A DNA stretch of 64,000 bases from Paenibacillus dendrobii (GTDB taxonomy: Bacteria > Bacillota > Bacilli > Paenibacillales > Paenibacillaceae), in contig NZ_WUBI01000004.1 in the NCBI RefSeq assembly GCF_009807035.1, forward strand, positions 62,001 to 126,000. Direction: 5' to 3'. Of the stretch, positions 26,818-35,419 are shown piece after piece. The position numbers and the translations under genes are program-made. Position 1 is the first letter of the stretch; each line of letters begins with the position of its first letter. Below the pieces are notes generated by a model. It was given only the letters and a program-made list of their open reading frames with translations, was not told where the DNA came from and ran no database searches.

Positions 26818-27297
26818 TTAGTCCTCGACTTTTTGTGCACGAAGCCACATTTCGCCGTAGAAGCCACCGTTTTCAGCTGCTTTAACGAATGTTGAGTTAC
26901 CAGGCCCAACGTATTTGTAGTCCGTGATTTCTTGCAACATGCCGCCAAAAACTTTGCCCGTGATTCCGTCGGCAAGGTGGTCTTTGTCAGCGCCCGTGCC
27001 AGATACGACGAGGTAATCGCCAGCGAGGAAATCGAGGACGACCGCGCCTTCCACGTCGAACTCGCCCATTACGCCGAAGCCGCGCCAGGCCTTACCGTCT
27101 AAGACGTAGTTGATTTGATATTCTTGCCCGTCAGCGAGCGCGAGCAGTTCAGCAAGCTTGCCGTTTTCAGTGATTTCGGCTTTTCTCGCTGCAGTCTTTG
27201 CAGCATTACCTGCCCAGTCGTTGAAGTCTTCAAAAGAAACACCGAAAGCAGTCATTTTGTAGTTATCTAGAATTGTCTTGATGGAGTAGTTAGACAT
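26818..27297 (-). CDS. effector-binding-domain protein (Cass2/GyrI-like), copy 2
   Basis: 159 residues, the same fold and length as the neighbour at 26317. Corresponding segments are VVLDFLAGDYLVVSGTG and the C-terminal GGFYGEMWLRAQ. It is transcribed first in a two-gene operon, with a 24-base gap to the next gene, divergent from the WYL regulator. The GTATCA-N5-TGATAC inverted repeat between them is the likely operator. Probable role: binding a small hydrophobic ligand, as sensor or sink; ligand unknown. Confidence 0.85.
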   Translation of the reverse strand: MSNYSIKTILDNYKMTAFGVSFEDFNDWAGNAAKTAARKAEITENGKLAELLALADGQEYQINYVLDGKAWRGFGVMGEFDVEGAVVLDFLAGDYLVVSGTGADKDHLADGITGKVFGGMLQEITDYKYVGPGNSTFVKAAENGGFYGEMWLRAQKVED

Positions 27298-27352
27298 TTG
27301 ATTCTCTCCTTAGTGGATTTACTTCTTACAGGTTTGATTCTATTTGCTGAAT

Positions 27353-27369
27353 GTATCAAAAAATGATAC
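27353..27369. promoter_or_regulatory. probable WYL-regulator operator
   Basis: Perfect inverted repeat GTATCA-AAAAA-TGATAC in the divergent gap between the Cass2-type operon and the WYL regulator gene. A second shorter palindrome (TTGTTGATACAA) overlaps the region just before the regulator's ATG. Confidence 0.6.
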
Positions 27370-27411
27370 TCTTTTTTGCAGCATCAGCTACATTGTTGAT
27401 ACAATAAAGTC

Positions 27412-28380
27412 ATGAAGAAAACAGAACGAGTGAACCTGATTATGCGTTACATCAATAACCGTGCGCATTTTACGATTGCCGAGATCCAGCGGGAGTTCAA
27501 GATTTCCCGTGCGACGGCAATCCGCGATATTAACGAGATCCAGGCGATGGGCTTTCCTCTAACGACCGAGCTTGGGCGCGGTGGCGGCTACCATGTCTTG
27601 CAAAATCAGTATCTGCCCGCCACCCGCTTCACGCCGGATGAGCTAAAAGCGATTTTTATCAGCTTTATCGCCTCGAAAAATTCGCAGCTGCCGTATCTGC
27701 AGAACCGCCGCTCAATCACTGAAAAGCTCATCGGCATTGCGTCGCAGACCCAGCAAGATGAGCTGATCGAGCTGAATAACATCTTGCTTTTCGAAAACAC
27801 AAATCCTGGGAACCCGAATCTCTTGGAGCTCGACGACGCGGCGCCTGCAGAGCTGAATCAGCTGATTTCGCTTGCTGTGCGGGACAAGCATTTGCGCATG
27901 ACTTATGAACAGAGTCTTGGCTGGCCACAATTGTTGGACGTTTTTTTGCTGCATATATTTAACTCCAACGCTCAGTGGTTGGTCGAGGTTTATGATTTTG
28001 ATACGGATGAGTTTCGCTATTTGCCAGTTGATATGCTCCGTGACTCGGCAATTTCCGAGCGGAAGATGAATTGGTCCGAGCAAGAAATATTAAGTGAAAA
28101 ACGGAATCGTGCACGTGAGTCCAATCTTGTTGTGAAGCTTGATACGACTGGGATTCAACGCTTTAAGCGTATGCACCCGCCGGGGATTATCTTGTATCTT
28201 ACCGGGATGTTTCAGTCGAGCGGAATGTTCAATGTTCAGCTGGATGTGACAGATGTTGAAACGCTTTCGTACTATGCAGATTGGCTTTTGTTCTTGGGTA
28301 AAGGGGTCGAGTTTGAACGGATTCCCGAAGAACTGCGCGTCATTTTGGAGGAGCGTTTAATATTATGGAAAAAACGGTAA
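27412..28380 (+). CDS. YafY-type HTH-WYL transcriptional regulator
   Basis: 322 residues. An N-terminal HTH_11/DeoR-like winged helix (about 1-60, FKISRATAIRDINEIQAMG) is followed by GRGGGYHVL and a WYL ligand-binding region (about 140-230), then the WYL C-terminal extension (LADWLLFLGKGVEFE-type segment near 295). It probably represses or activates the divergent effector-binding genes in response to a ligand. No clear Shine-Dalgarno sequence precedes the ATG. A fossil relative is at 43853-44453. Confidence 0.9.
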   Translation: MKKTERVNLIMRYINNRAHFTIAEIQREFKISRATAIRDINEIQAMGFPLTTELGRGGGYHVLQNQYLPATRFTPDELKAIFISFIASKNSQLPYLQNRRSITEKLIGIASQTQQDELIELNNILLFENTNPGNPNLLELDDAAPAELNQLISLAVRDKHLRMTYEQSLGWPQLLDVFLLHIFNSNAQWLVEVYDFDTDEFRYLPVDMLRDSAISERKMNWSEQEILSEKRNRARESNLVVKLDTTGIQRFKRMHPPGIILYLTGMFQSSGMFNVQLDVTDVETLSYYADWLLFLGKGVEFERIPEELRVILEERLILWKKR

Positions 28381-28422
28381 GGACCATGAAACATGAGAAA
28401 AAGGTCAATTAGTGGTTCAGAA

Positions 28423-28604
28423 ATGAAGGTCCTTGTTTATGGAGCCTCTGAAAGTGTAGGTACTTATGCGGTGCAGCTTGCCAAATATTACGGTGAAGAT
28501 GTAACAAGGGTATGCAGTGGTTGGAACAGACTCCCGATGCCCACCATTATGTTGAACAAAAACATAAGAAGGGGAGTGTCGTCGTCACTGTAAGAGAAAA
28601 CTAA
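28423..28604 (+). pseudogene. internally deleted quinone-type oxidoreductase gene
   Basis: The first part (28423 on) reads MKVLVYGASESVGTYAVQLA, the nucleotide-binding core of zinc-type quinone/alcohol dehydrogenases. From 28512 a different frame gives DAHHYVEQKHKKGSVVVTV, the C-terminal end of the same family. About 100 residues between them, and all the N-terminal domain, are missing, and the frame is shifted. A separate C-terminal fragment of this enzyme class is at 40422-40764. Confidence 0.8.
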
Positions 28605-28687
28605 AGATGGAAGCAGGAACAAATGTTTGTGGTTTTCCTTTTCTTTTGAGCAAATACTTTACTCTTTCGCAATTTGAGCGACTGACC

Positions 28688-28720
28688 GCGCAAGACCTAA
28701 TGGGTCTTGCGCATTTTTTG
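28688..28720. terminator. strong rho-independent terminator
   Basis: 10-bp perfect stem GCGCAAGACC / GGTCTTGCGC with loop TAAT, followed by ATTTTTTG. Confidence 0.85.
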
Positions 28721-28809
28721 GTTACAGCGAATGAATTCATGTTCAGTTCATAATAGCATGCCAATGTATAGATAATGATTCGCAACATTATTTTGAGGAG
28801 GTGGTTTGT

Positions 28810-28929
28810 GTGGCAACGAAAGAACAACAACGTATTGCAATTATCGGTGAAAGTCCGGGCGGGTTAATGCTGGCGCTTATTCTACAGAAAAGGGCGCCCG
28901 AACTGGGTGCCCTTGATTTCGCTCAATAG
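28810..28929 (+). pseudogene. 5' stub of a FAD-dependent monooxygenase gene cut at a cassette end
   Basis: GTG 28810 behind a perfect GAGGAGGT. The product begins with about 20 residues typical of FAD monooxygenases (QQRIAIIGESPGGLMLALIL, the GxGxxG dinucleotide fold with one Gly replaced by Glu). After ALIL the frame runs into the cassette-end hairpin (28892) and att repeat, and stops in it. The gene has therefore been truncated at or next to the cassette right end. Confidence 0.75.
28892..28914 (+). terminator. hairpin just inside a cassette right end
   Basis: GGGCGCCC pairs with GGGTGCCC (one mismatch). Same family and same distance from the att repeat as at 24337 and 45542. Confidence 0.65.
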
Positions 28930-28963
28930 ATGATACGAGGAACCATATCACAAGTAGGGCGAA
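28918..28963 (+). repeat. attachment-type junction (site 5)
   Basis: The core GAACCATATCACAAGTAG (28940-28957) encodes EPYHK-stop with a third-position change. It is preceded by TTCGCTCAATAGATGATACG and followed by GGCGAAATTTTT. Confidence 0.8.
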
Positions 28964-29030
28964 ATTTTTGGCCTTAGCCGCGAAACATGTGGAGTGATAC
29001 TACTGATGCTTAAGCAAACCGCCCTTGATC

Positions 29031-30545
29031 TTAATCGGTTTGTCCATATGGCCGACTGTTGGCAACTTGTTTCTCCTTGTTCATTCGAAGAGCAAAGACC
29101 AATATTAACGCCGCGGGAACAAATAACCACATAAACATGTGAGTGAGCGAGTAGGCAAACGCTCCGCTCATGCTTCTCAATAAGTCATCAGGGATTTGCG
29201 AACGCCCTCCAGGCGTCAGCAGAGCTTCCGGATTCAGGTTTTGCAGATGCCCCTTTGCATCTTCATTATCGGATAGCAACTTGCTTATCTGATTGGTCAG
29301 CAAATTCTTCTGAATGATGCCAAATACGGTAATGCCGACGGTCATGCCGAATGCGCGCAGAAACGTTAGAATGGAGTTTGCGGCTCCCCGCTCAGCCCCG
29401 TCGACGCTTCGATTCGTCCCAATGCTTAGCACAGAGAAAGAAAAGCCGACCCCAATTCCGATAACGATCATGTAGAGAGCGGACAACAACGGAGTCGTGT
29501 CCTCGGTCATTCGAATCAGAAGAAAAATGCCGCACGCGTAAACGCATCCAGATATGAGCATAGTAACGCGATAACCGATTTTCCTAATGAGCGTCGAACC
29601 GGTCATGCTGGTTAGGATCGAGCTAAGAAGCAGAGGTATCAAAATGAATCCAGAATTGATTGCTGGTCGTCCCATAACACCTTGTACGAATAAGGGCATA
29701 TACACGATTACAACAATGTAGGCTGCTCCATATATAAATGCCAATAGGAGGCATGTGGAGAGGAGTCTGTTCTTGAACATTCGGAATGAAATGATCGGCT
29801 CCGGCACTTTCTTTTCGGCATATAAGAAGGTACAGAATAGCAGTACGAACATGAAAAATAATGTAACGATGACAGGAGAAGTCCATTCGTATTCACTCCC
29901 TCCCATCTCCAAGGCAAAAGACAAGCAAACAAGAGAACCTACAAGCGTAAACGTTCCCAGCCAATCAATCTTTTGATTGGAGCGGGTATGGGTTTCCCGA
30001 TAAAAGAAAACGACCAAACCCAGGCTGATCAGTCCCGGGATCAAATTGAGATAAAAGATCCAGCGCCAACCAAGCATCTCCGTTAAATAGGAGCCCAATA
30101 GGGGCCCCAGAATGCTTGCCAAGCCGAATGCCGACCCGAATAATCCTCCGATCCTTCCTCTTTTTTCATCCGGAATAATACTATAGGCAATGGTGAAGAC
30201 AATAGGTTCTACAACACCACCCCCGATACCTTGAATAGCTCGATAGATACTAAGCTCAACCATATTGTGAACGAGTCCACAAAGAACCGATCCAAGAAGA
30301 AAGATGAATACGCCGAACACAAAAAAACGTTTGCGTCCGAACATATCCGAGAGTTTACCGTAAATCGGCATGCCTGCGAGTTCCGCGATGAAGTAAGCGG
30401 ATGATACCCATACATATTTATCGATTCCGCCAAGATCAGCAACGATCGTTCCCATGGCTGTAGACACAACAGTCTGATCTAATGCAGCAACGAAAAGACT
30501 TATCAACAATCCGGTTAAAATCAAGCCTGTATTGCTTTTTGCCAC
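29031..30545 (-). CDS. DHA2-family (EmrB/QacA-type) drug efflux MFS transporter
   Basis: 504 residues, 14 predicted membrane helices. DHA2 markers are ALDQTVVSTAMGTI in helix 1, YGKLSDMFGRKR (MFS motif A) and the motif-C-like run GLFGSAFGLASILGPLLG. It is probably a proton-coupled exporter of drugs or other small amphiphiles in the cytoplasmic membrane. GTG start with AGAAGGTGA upstream. The MarR gene lies directly upstream on the same strand, with matching palindromes in front of both genes, so MarR probably represses both. Confidence 0.93.
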   Translation of the reverse strand: MAKSNTGLILTGLLISLFVAALDQTVVSTAMGTIVADLGGIDKYVWVSSAYFIAELAGMPIYGKLSDMFGRKRFFVFGVFIFLLGSVLCGLVHNMVELSIYRAIQGIGGGVVEPIVFTIAYSIIPDEKRGRIGGLFGSAFGLASILGPLLGSYLTEMLGWRWIFYLNLIPGLISLGLVVFFYRETHTRSNQKIDWLGTFTLVGSLVCLSFALEMGGSEYEWTSPVIVTLFFMFVLLFCTFLYAEKKVPEPIISFRMFKNRLLSTCLLLAFIYGAAYIVVIVYMPLFVQGVMGRPAINSGFILIPLLLSSILTSMTGSTLIRKIGYRVTMLISGCVYACGIFLLIRMTEDTTPLLSALYMIVIGIGVGFSFSVLSIGTNRSVDGAERGAANSILTFLRAFGMTVGITVFGIIQKNLLTNQISKLLSDNEDAKGHLQNLNPEALLTPGGRSQIPDDLLRSMSGAFAYSLTHMFMWLFVPAALILVFALRMNKEKQVANSRPYGQTD

Positions 30546-30570
30546 GTTAATTCACCTTCTCATTAAATTT

Positions 30571-30587
30571 GTTTGTGTTAAGCAAAT
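30571..30587. promoter_or_regulatory. probable MarR operator before the MFS gene
   Basis: GTTTGTGTTAAGCAAAT, an imperfect copy of the perfect palindrome at 31151. It is 26 bases upstream of the MFS start. Confidence 0.65.
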
Positions 30588-30628
30588 ATGAGTATAAAGA
30601 ATCAGGCAGAGCCTGTTCATTTACTTCA

Positions 30629-31126
30629 TTACGGCTTTTCCGTTCTCCAGGATTGACTTATTTTTCTGCGATGGGCTTTTTTATCGCTTATGGGGTATTT
30701 CGCCTTCCAGCTTGTTAGCTCATTTGAGAATCTGGACATGAAATTCGTTATATCTTGGATATCATCCGCGTCCCAATGACCGATTATTGAGGAGAATAAA
30801 TGAGTAGCCTGTTCAGTCAAAGTATCTAATAGCCGCTTGCCATCGCTCGTAACGCTAATAAGAACGGAGCGTTGATCGGCAGGGTCTTTGGTCAAACGAA
30901 TGACCCCGTCTTGCTCCATGGCTTGAATTCGACGGGTAATGGAGGACGGGTTTACTTCAAGGACGGCTGCGATGTCGGAGGCGCGAACTGCCTCGTGCGT
31001 ATGACAATAATCCAAGATGAGAGCCGTTACCTGGTCGATCCCTCTGGACTGCAGATCTTTAATTTCATGAGCGACAGTCAACATGGTTAGAGCCAGTTCT
31101 TTCATCATTTCTTTATTTGCATTCAT
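30629..31126 (-). CDS. MarR-family transcriptional regulator
   Basis: 165 residues from the ATG at 31126 (GGAGGGAG upstream); the longer frame to 31243 lacks a ribosome site. The winged helix is visible as ASDIAAVLEVNPSSITRRIQ followed by the wing KDPADQRSVLISVT, with the conserved D-R pair. Dimeric cytoplasmic repressor that usually releases DNA on binding a phenolic or drug ligand. Likely controls itself and the downstream efflux gene through the TTTGCTT/AAGCAAA palindromes. Confidence 0.92.
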   Translation of the reverse strand: MNANKEMMKELALTMLTVAHEIKDLQSRGIDQVTALILDYCHTHEAVRASDIAAVLEVNPSSITRRIQAMEQDGVIRLTKDPADQRSVLISVTSDGKRLLDTLTEQATHLFSSIIGHWDADDIQDITNFMSRFSNELTSWKAKYPISDKKAHRRKISQSWRTEKP

Positions 31127-31150
31127 TGATTGTACTCCCTCCAACAATTT

Positions 31151-31167
31151 GTTTGCTTTAAGCAAAT
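31151..31167. promoter_or_regulatory. MarR operator (perfect palindrome)
   Basis: TTTGCTT-T-AAGCAAA lies 25 bases upstream of the MarR ATG. It matches the site before the MFS gene at 30571. Confidence 0.72.
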
Positions 31168-31412
31168 TATAGAAGGTTGAATTAAAATTTTCAAGCCCAA
31201 AGATAACTCCACTATTATATTCGGGCGTGTGAGATGCCTGCATTGTTTATAAGTAACATCGAGACGGCCCAGATTCGTTCTGAATACGCTCTGCTGCAGC
31301 ACGAGTGGATTCCTGATCTGTAACGTCTAGCTGAAGAGCGTGGGCACTTTAGGCTGTTATTATCCAAATGCCCGGGGTAATATTAAGTAATACAGTCATT
31401 GGAGGAACGCTC

Positions 31413-32909
31413 ATGATGAAGAAACGTATTGCTGCAGGCTTATTTATTTTTATTTTTGTCCTAGGTTGGGTCCTTCCAGGACAAGCTTCAATGGAATCGT
31501 CTAACCAAGAAGCGGTTATTAAAGATGGAAATCTCGAACAAGCGATTCATTCGTGGTTAGGTAAAAAAGGCGATGAACCCATTACCAAAGCGGATTTAGA
31601 ATCTCTCACCGTTGTATCTCTATCGGGTAAGGGAATTAAAGATCTGCAGGGATTAGAGTATGCGGTCAATGTCACGGAACTCAATTTAGACAATAATGAA
31701 ATTACGGATCTTGCACCGCTAAAGAAGCTTTCAAAGATCCGTGATCTCAGCCTCAAAGCAAATCAAATCTCATCCATTGAGGCATTGTCAGCCCTGAAAG
31801 AGATGAAATATCTGGAGGTAGGCTCGAATCGGATTTCATCCTTGGATGTAGTGAAACAATTGCCTAATCTGATCGAGTTGGGCGCCGACCACAATCAAAT
31901 TTCGAATGTTCAAGTGCTCTCTAGCGCCGCAGAATTAAAGTATTTGAAAATGAGCGACAATGCAATCGAAGACATGGCTCCCCTCGGCAGCATGAGAGGT
32001 CTGACATATCTGGATGTATCCAATAATAAAATCAAGGATTTAACGCCGCTGCGGATGCTGTCCAAAAGCCTGACGTATCTGGGGATTAACGGAGATCAGG
32101 TTACGGATCTGAAGATATTGGAGGGATTCAGCAATCTTGGAGGTCTCTCTGCTAGCAACAATAACATTGAGAGTCTTGCTCCTTTAGCGAAACTAACGAA
32201 CTTGACTACACTAGATCTATCTTCCAATAAGATTAAAGAATTAGAACCGTTACAACATTTGAACAAGTTGAATACACTCTACTTGGATAACAATCGAGTG
32301 TGGAATTTGGAACCGTTAAGAAATCTGAAATCCCTAAGCATCCTCTATTTGAACAACAACCGGGTGTGGAATCTGGAGCCGATTCAAAATAATAGCTATG
32401 ATTTTCATTGGGATACGGGGGCGGAGCGATATGGGCTGCAGTTGAACGATAACAACTTGGACTTAAACCAGGGAACCCCAACGTATAAAATATTCAAAAA
32501 ATTGAATGCAGATTCTTATGGAATTAGTTCTCAGCGTAAGACTCAACGCTTGATGATCGGCAGCAAGACAGCCTATTTGGGGGATAGTATCTACAACATA
32601 ACAGCAGCGCCATTCATTCAGACAGATCGTACCTACGTGCCTATTCGTTTCATTTCCGAGAAGCTTGGGGCAAATGTAAGTTGGAACCAGAGTACGAAAG
32701 AGGTAACGATTCAAAAGGACGGTAAAACGATTCATTGGCGTGTGGGGAATAAGCAGGTTAAGGTAAATCAGCAAACCGTGATATTCGACGCCCCTTTACT
32801 GCAGAAAAGTAACAGCACTTTCGTTCCTGTACGCTTTGTGTCGGAACAGCTGAATACTTCTGTTGAATATTTGGGCAGCAAAAAAATGGTCATCATATTT
32901 GAGAATTAG
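31413..32909 (+). CDS. secreted internalin-like LRR protein with copper-amine-oxidase-N-like domain
   Basis: 498 residues from ATG 31413 (GGAGGAACGCTC before it). A signal peptide (MMKKRIAAGLFIFIFVLGW, cleavage near GQA) leads to about 13 leucine-rich repeats of 22 residues, as in internalins (LTTLDLSSNKIKELEPL, LNTLYLDNNRVWNLEPL). The C-terminal ~115 residues form a copper-amine-oxidase N-terminal-like domain (TYVPIRFISEKLGANVSW, STFVPVRFVSEQL) common in Paenibacillus exported proteins. No LPXTG or SLH anchor is seen, so it is secreted or held by the C-terminal domain. The exact target is unknown. Confidence 0.9.
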   Translation: MMKKRIAAGLFIFIFVLGWVLPGQASMESSNQEAVIKDGNLEQAIHSWLGKKGDEPITKADLESLTVVSLSGKGIKDLQGLEYAVNVTELNLDNNEITDLAPLKKLSKIRDLSLKANQISSIEALSALKEMKYLEVGSNRISSLDVVKQLPNLIELGADHNQISNVQVLSSAAELKYLKMSDNAIEDMAPLGSMRGLTYLDVSNNKIKDLTPLRMLSKSLTYLGINGDQVTDLKILEGFSNLGGLSASNNNIESLAPLAKLTNLTTLDLSSNKIKELEPLQHLNKLNTLYLDNNRVWNLEPLRNLKSLSILYLNNNRVWNLEPIQNNSYDFHWDTGAERYGLQLNDNNLDLNQGTPTYKIFKKLNADSYGISSQRKTQRLMIGSKTAYLGDSIYNITAAPFIQTDRTYVPIRFISEKLGANVSWNQSTKEVTIQKDGKTIHWRVGNKQVKVNQQTVIFDAPLLQKSNSTFVPVRFVSEQLNTSVEYLGSKKMVIIFEN

Positions 32910-32988
32910 ACCGTATAACAGATTCAATCTTATATCAACATGGTACAAAACAGTTTTCAACCACATTTTTCGAATAAAAAACACATTT

Positions 32989-33030
32989 GGCCCCTCCACC
33001 GTTAAGACGGGAGGGGCCAATTCAATTTTT
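32989..33030 (+). terminator. terminator after the LRR protein gene
   Basis: GGCCCCTCC pairs with GGAGGGGCC (9 bp), followed at a short distance by TTTTTT. Confidence 0.75.
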
Positions 33031-33109
33031 TGAACAATGGAATCCAGCAAATCGTATTTAACGACCTAGTGCGGATAAATTGTCTTTCTGCTAATATCGG
33101 CTCTTTCAG

Positions 33110-33640
33110 TTAACTCAAAGTTTGCGCAGCCTCGGGTGTAAAGGGGATCAGTTCATCCCACCGGCCATCGCGGATCTTGATTGCCCAATAGGGATCGACC
33201 AACAGGGACCGGCCAACGGCCACGAGATCGAACTCGCCGCGTTCCACTCTCTCGGACAAGCCTTCGATTTTGACGATGCCTGCTCCTTTGCCCTCGGAGA
33301 TGAAACTCATGAATTCCGTGTCCAGGCCAACCGATCCCACCGTAATCGTTGGTTTGCCTGTCAATTTTTTGACCCAACCTGCCAGGTTCAGATCAGAGCC
33401 TTCGTACTCGGGCTCCCAGAAGCGGCGGGTAGAGCAATGGAACATATCGACACCCGCAGCGACCAGAGGTGCCAGGAACTGTTCCAGCTATTCAGGGGTT
33501 TCTGCCAATTTGGCGTTATAGTCGATTGCCTTCCATTGCGAGATACGCAGACCAATCGGGAAATCTGGTCCGACGGCTTTACGGCAAGCCTCAATAACCT
33601 CGACCGCGAAACGTGTACGTTTCCATAGGATAAAATGAAA
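33110..33640 (-). pseudogene. truncated NADH:flavin oxidoreductase (old yellow enzyme) gene
   Basis: The 3' third of an OYE-family gene. RFAVEVIEACRKAVG and FPIGLRISQWK are followed, after a TAG stop at 33486-33488 inside AETPE-stop-LEQFLAPL, by FHCSTRRFWEPE, ITVGSVG and DLVAVGRSLLVDP, the family's FMN-phosphate-binding end. The 5' two thirds are missing beyond about 33640. One stop and one truncation make it non-functional. Confidence 0.85.
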
Positions 33641-33722
33641 TTTTTTCGTTATTATTGACTTTGTGGTCAAGAAAAGGGCGAATAAACAGCCGTACGATAG
33701 ATCTCTAAGCCTCTTTGCTGAA

Positions 33723-34604
33723 CTACTTCGTTTCTTTGATTCGAAAATTCCCCGACAGATACAGTCCTGACAGCACAACAACGGTGGCGATGACAGCATA
33801 CCATGTAAGAGGTTCACCCAGTACGATGGCAGCTAGTATATAGCCTGAAACAGGATTTAAAAGCAGCCAGTTATTTGCTCTGACGGCATCTTGTTTCAGC
33901 AAACGAAACCAGAGACCCATACTAATTATAGAGAGAACGATGACAGACCAAAGAAGATAGACTACAAGGTGAACATCCACATGTAACGGCTTCCCAGACT
34001 CTAAGAATAGGGTCGGGATAATTAAAATGACCCCCCCAATGAATACCTGCCATGCGTTTATCACAAGAGTAGGCAACTGAAGATTTGCCTTTTTAAAAAC
34101 AAGACTTCCAACAGCCATTGAAAACATTGCTAGAACAAGCAATAAAATTCCGCTTAAGTTGGCGTGGCTTTTTGCCAATGATGGGTAGGTTGCAATGAAT
34201 AGACCTATAGCGGATACAATCATACCCATCCATTCTTTTGCGCGAATGTTTTTTCCCATGAAGATTAAGGAGAATATCGCAAAGACAAAAGGATTTATGG
34301 GTAAAAAGAGATTGAATATCCCCGCCGAAATGTTTCGAAGCGCTAAGTTGCCCAGTCCAACAAACAACGAGGTATTCAGCAAACCCAGAAGAATTAAAAT
34401 GCCCCATTCTCTTTTGTTAGGCAATGGGTATTTGCCCTTTCTAAATATATAAATAAAGATTAGCAGCAGCATCCCGGCTATCAGAAAACGTAATGTTGCT
34501 AATGTTAACGGAGACGCAGAATGTAAACCGATTTTCATGATAATAGCTCCAGATGAATATAGAACAGTAAAAAGTATACCTGTTAGCAAGCCTTTTAAAC
34601 TCAT
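33723..34604 (-). CDS. EamA/DMT-family transporter
   Basis: 293 residues with ten predicted membrane helices and two EamA repeats (first starts LLTGILFTVLYSSGAIIMK; second LLLVLAMFSMAVGSLVFKK). Drug/metabolite transporter superfamily, likely a small-molecule exporter in the cytoplasmic membrane. The ATG follows AGAAGGAGAAG. It is divergent from the HxlR regulator at 34821, whose palindromic operator lies in the shared promoter gap, so HxlR probably controls it. Confidence 0.9.
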   Translation of the reverse strand: MSLKGLLTGILFTVLYSSGAIIMKIGLHSASPLTLATLRFLIAGMLLLIFIYIFRKGKYPLPNKREWGILILLGLLNTSLFVGLGNLALRNISAGIFNLFLPINPFVFAIFSLIFMGKNIRAKEWMGMIVSAIGLFIATYPSLAKSHANLSGILLLVLAMFSMAVGSLVFKKANLQLPTLVINAWQVFIGGVILIIPTLFLESGKPLHVDVHLVVYLLWSVIVLSIISMGLWFRLLKQDAVRANNWLLLNPVSGYILAAIVLGEPLTWYAVIATVVVLSGLYLSGNFRIKETK

Positions 34605-34747
34605 GACACTTCTCCTTCTCTCTTTTGTATGTTTTGCTTCGTGTGTCCTCTCAAGGTTCTCCTGTTAAAGTGCCTCCTTCACCTGATGAATGATTAAACT
34701 ACACCTTACCAGAGAGCGTTCTTGGTTTACCCAAATAGTATGTTGTA

Positions 34748-34766
34748 TACTTTATTTAGTAAAGTA
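34748..34766. promoter_or_regulatory. probable HxlR operator
   Basis: TACTTTATTTAGTAAAGTA, outer 7-bp arms TACTTTA/TAAAGTA, in the divergent EamA/HxlR gap. A TATAGTAT -10-like box follows at about 34781. Confidence 0.65.
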
Positions 34767-34820
34767 CGCATATTTTTATGGTATAGTATTAAAAATCATA
34801 CTATTGGAGGGGATAAGGCT

Positions 34821-35204
34821 TTGGGCGAACGAAGAAACAAAAACATCATTAGTCCGGGCGTGGAAGGGTGTCCTGTAGAAACAACTTTGGAGGTTATCGG
34901 AGGGAAGTGGAAGGGGCTCCTTCTCTTTCAAATGATCGATGGCCCGAAAAGATTTAGTGAATTCCGCCGCCTCTATCCGGGAATAACGCAATTCATGCTT
35001 ACCCTGCAGCTGCGTGAACTTGAGAGAGACGGCATTATTCACCGCGAAGTTTATAAACAGGTACCTCCCAAGGTGGAATATTCACTGACTGAATTTGGAA
35101 GAACGTTGGAGTCGATCATCTTGTCCATGAGGAATTGGGGAGATGCTTATAAAGATACACTAAATGATTTTCGAGTTTTATCACATCAAGGGGAAGATGT
35201 TTGA
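34821..35204 (+). CDS. HxlR-family transcriptional regulator
   Basis: 127 residues from TTG 34821, behind GGAGGGG. This gives the normal HxlR length, while the longer frame from 34722 would cross the operator. The typical motif CPVETTLEVIGGKWKGLLLF is present near the start, followed by the winged helix (FSEFRRLYPGITQFMLTLQL) and the wing EYSLTEFGR. Cys in the CPVE motif is the redox or electrophile sensor in several family members. Likely autoregulated and controls the divergent EamA exporter. Confidence 0.9.
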   Translation: MGERRNKNIISPGVEGCPVETTLEVIGGKWKGLLLFQMIDGPKRFSEFRRLYPGITQFMLTLQLRELERDGIIHREVYKQVPPKVEYSLTEFGRTLESIILSMRNWGDAYKDTLNDFRVLSHQGEDV

Positions 35205-35208
35205 ATGG

Positions 35209-35232
35209 ATCCTATAGGTGTTACAGAATTAC
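35209..35232 (+). repeat. possible decayed left half of an attachment-type repeat
   Basis: CCTATAGGTGTTACAGAATTAC resembles the left part of site 2 (CCTATAGATGTTACGGAGAA). No core is left. If real it would divide the longest cassette (28.9-41.1 kb) in two. Confidence 0.3.
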
Positions 35233-35419
35233 AGAAATGAGACTGGAATAAAAGCCATTCCCGGCGGAATGGCTCGTTGAATGCGCTTTGTTAGATGGCG
35301 CCAAGGAAATGAACTTGCGGTAATCAGGCCGCCGGTTACTTCGGCTGTCCATGGTCTATATATACAATTTCGGACCGTATCTCTTTCGGGGTGGGATGGT
35401 TACTAGGGGGAACGATTCA

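Noticed and set aside
33122..33628. 168-codon plus-strand frame
   Set aside because: Antisense shadow of the old yellow enzyme remnant on the minus strand.
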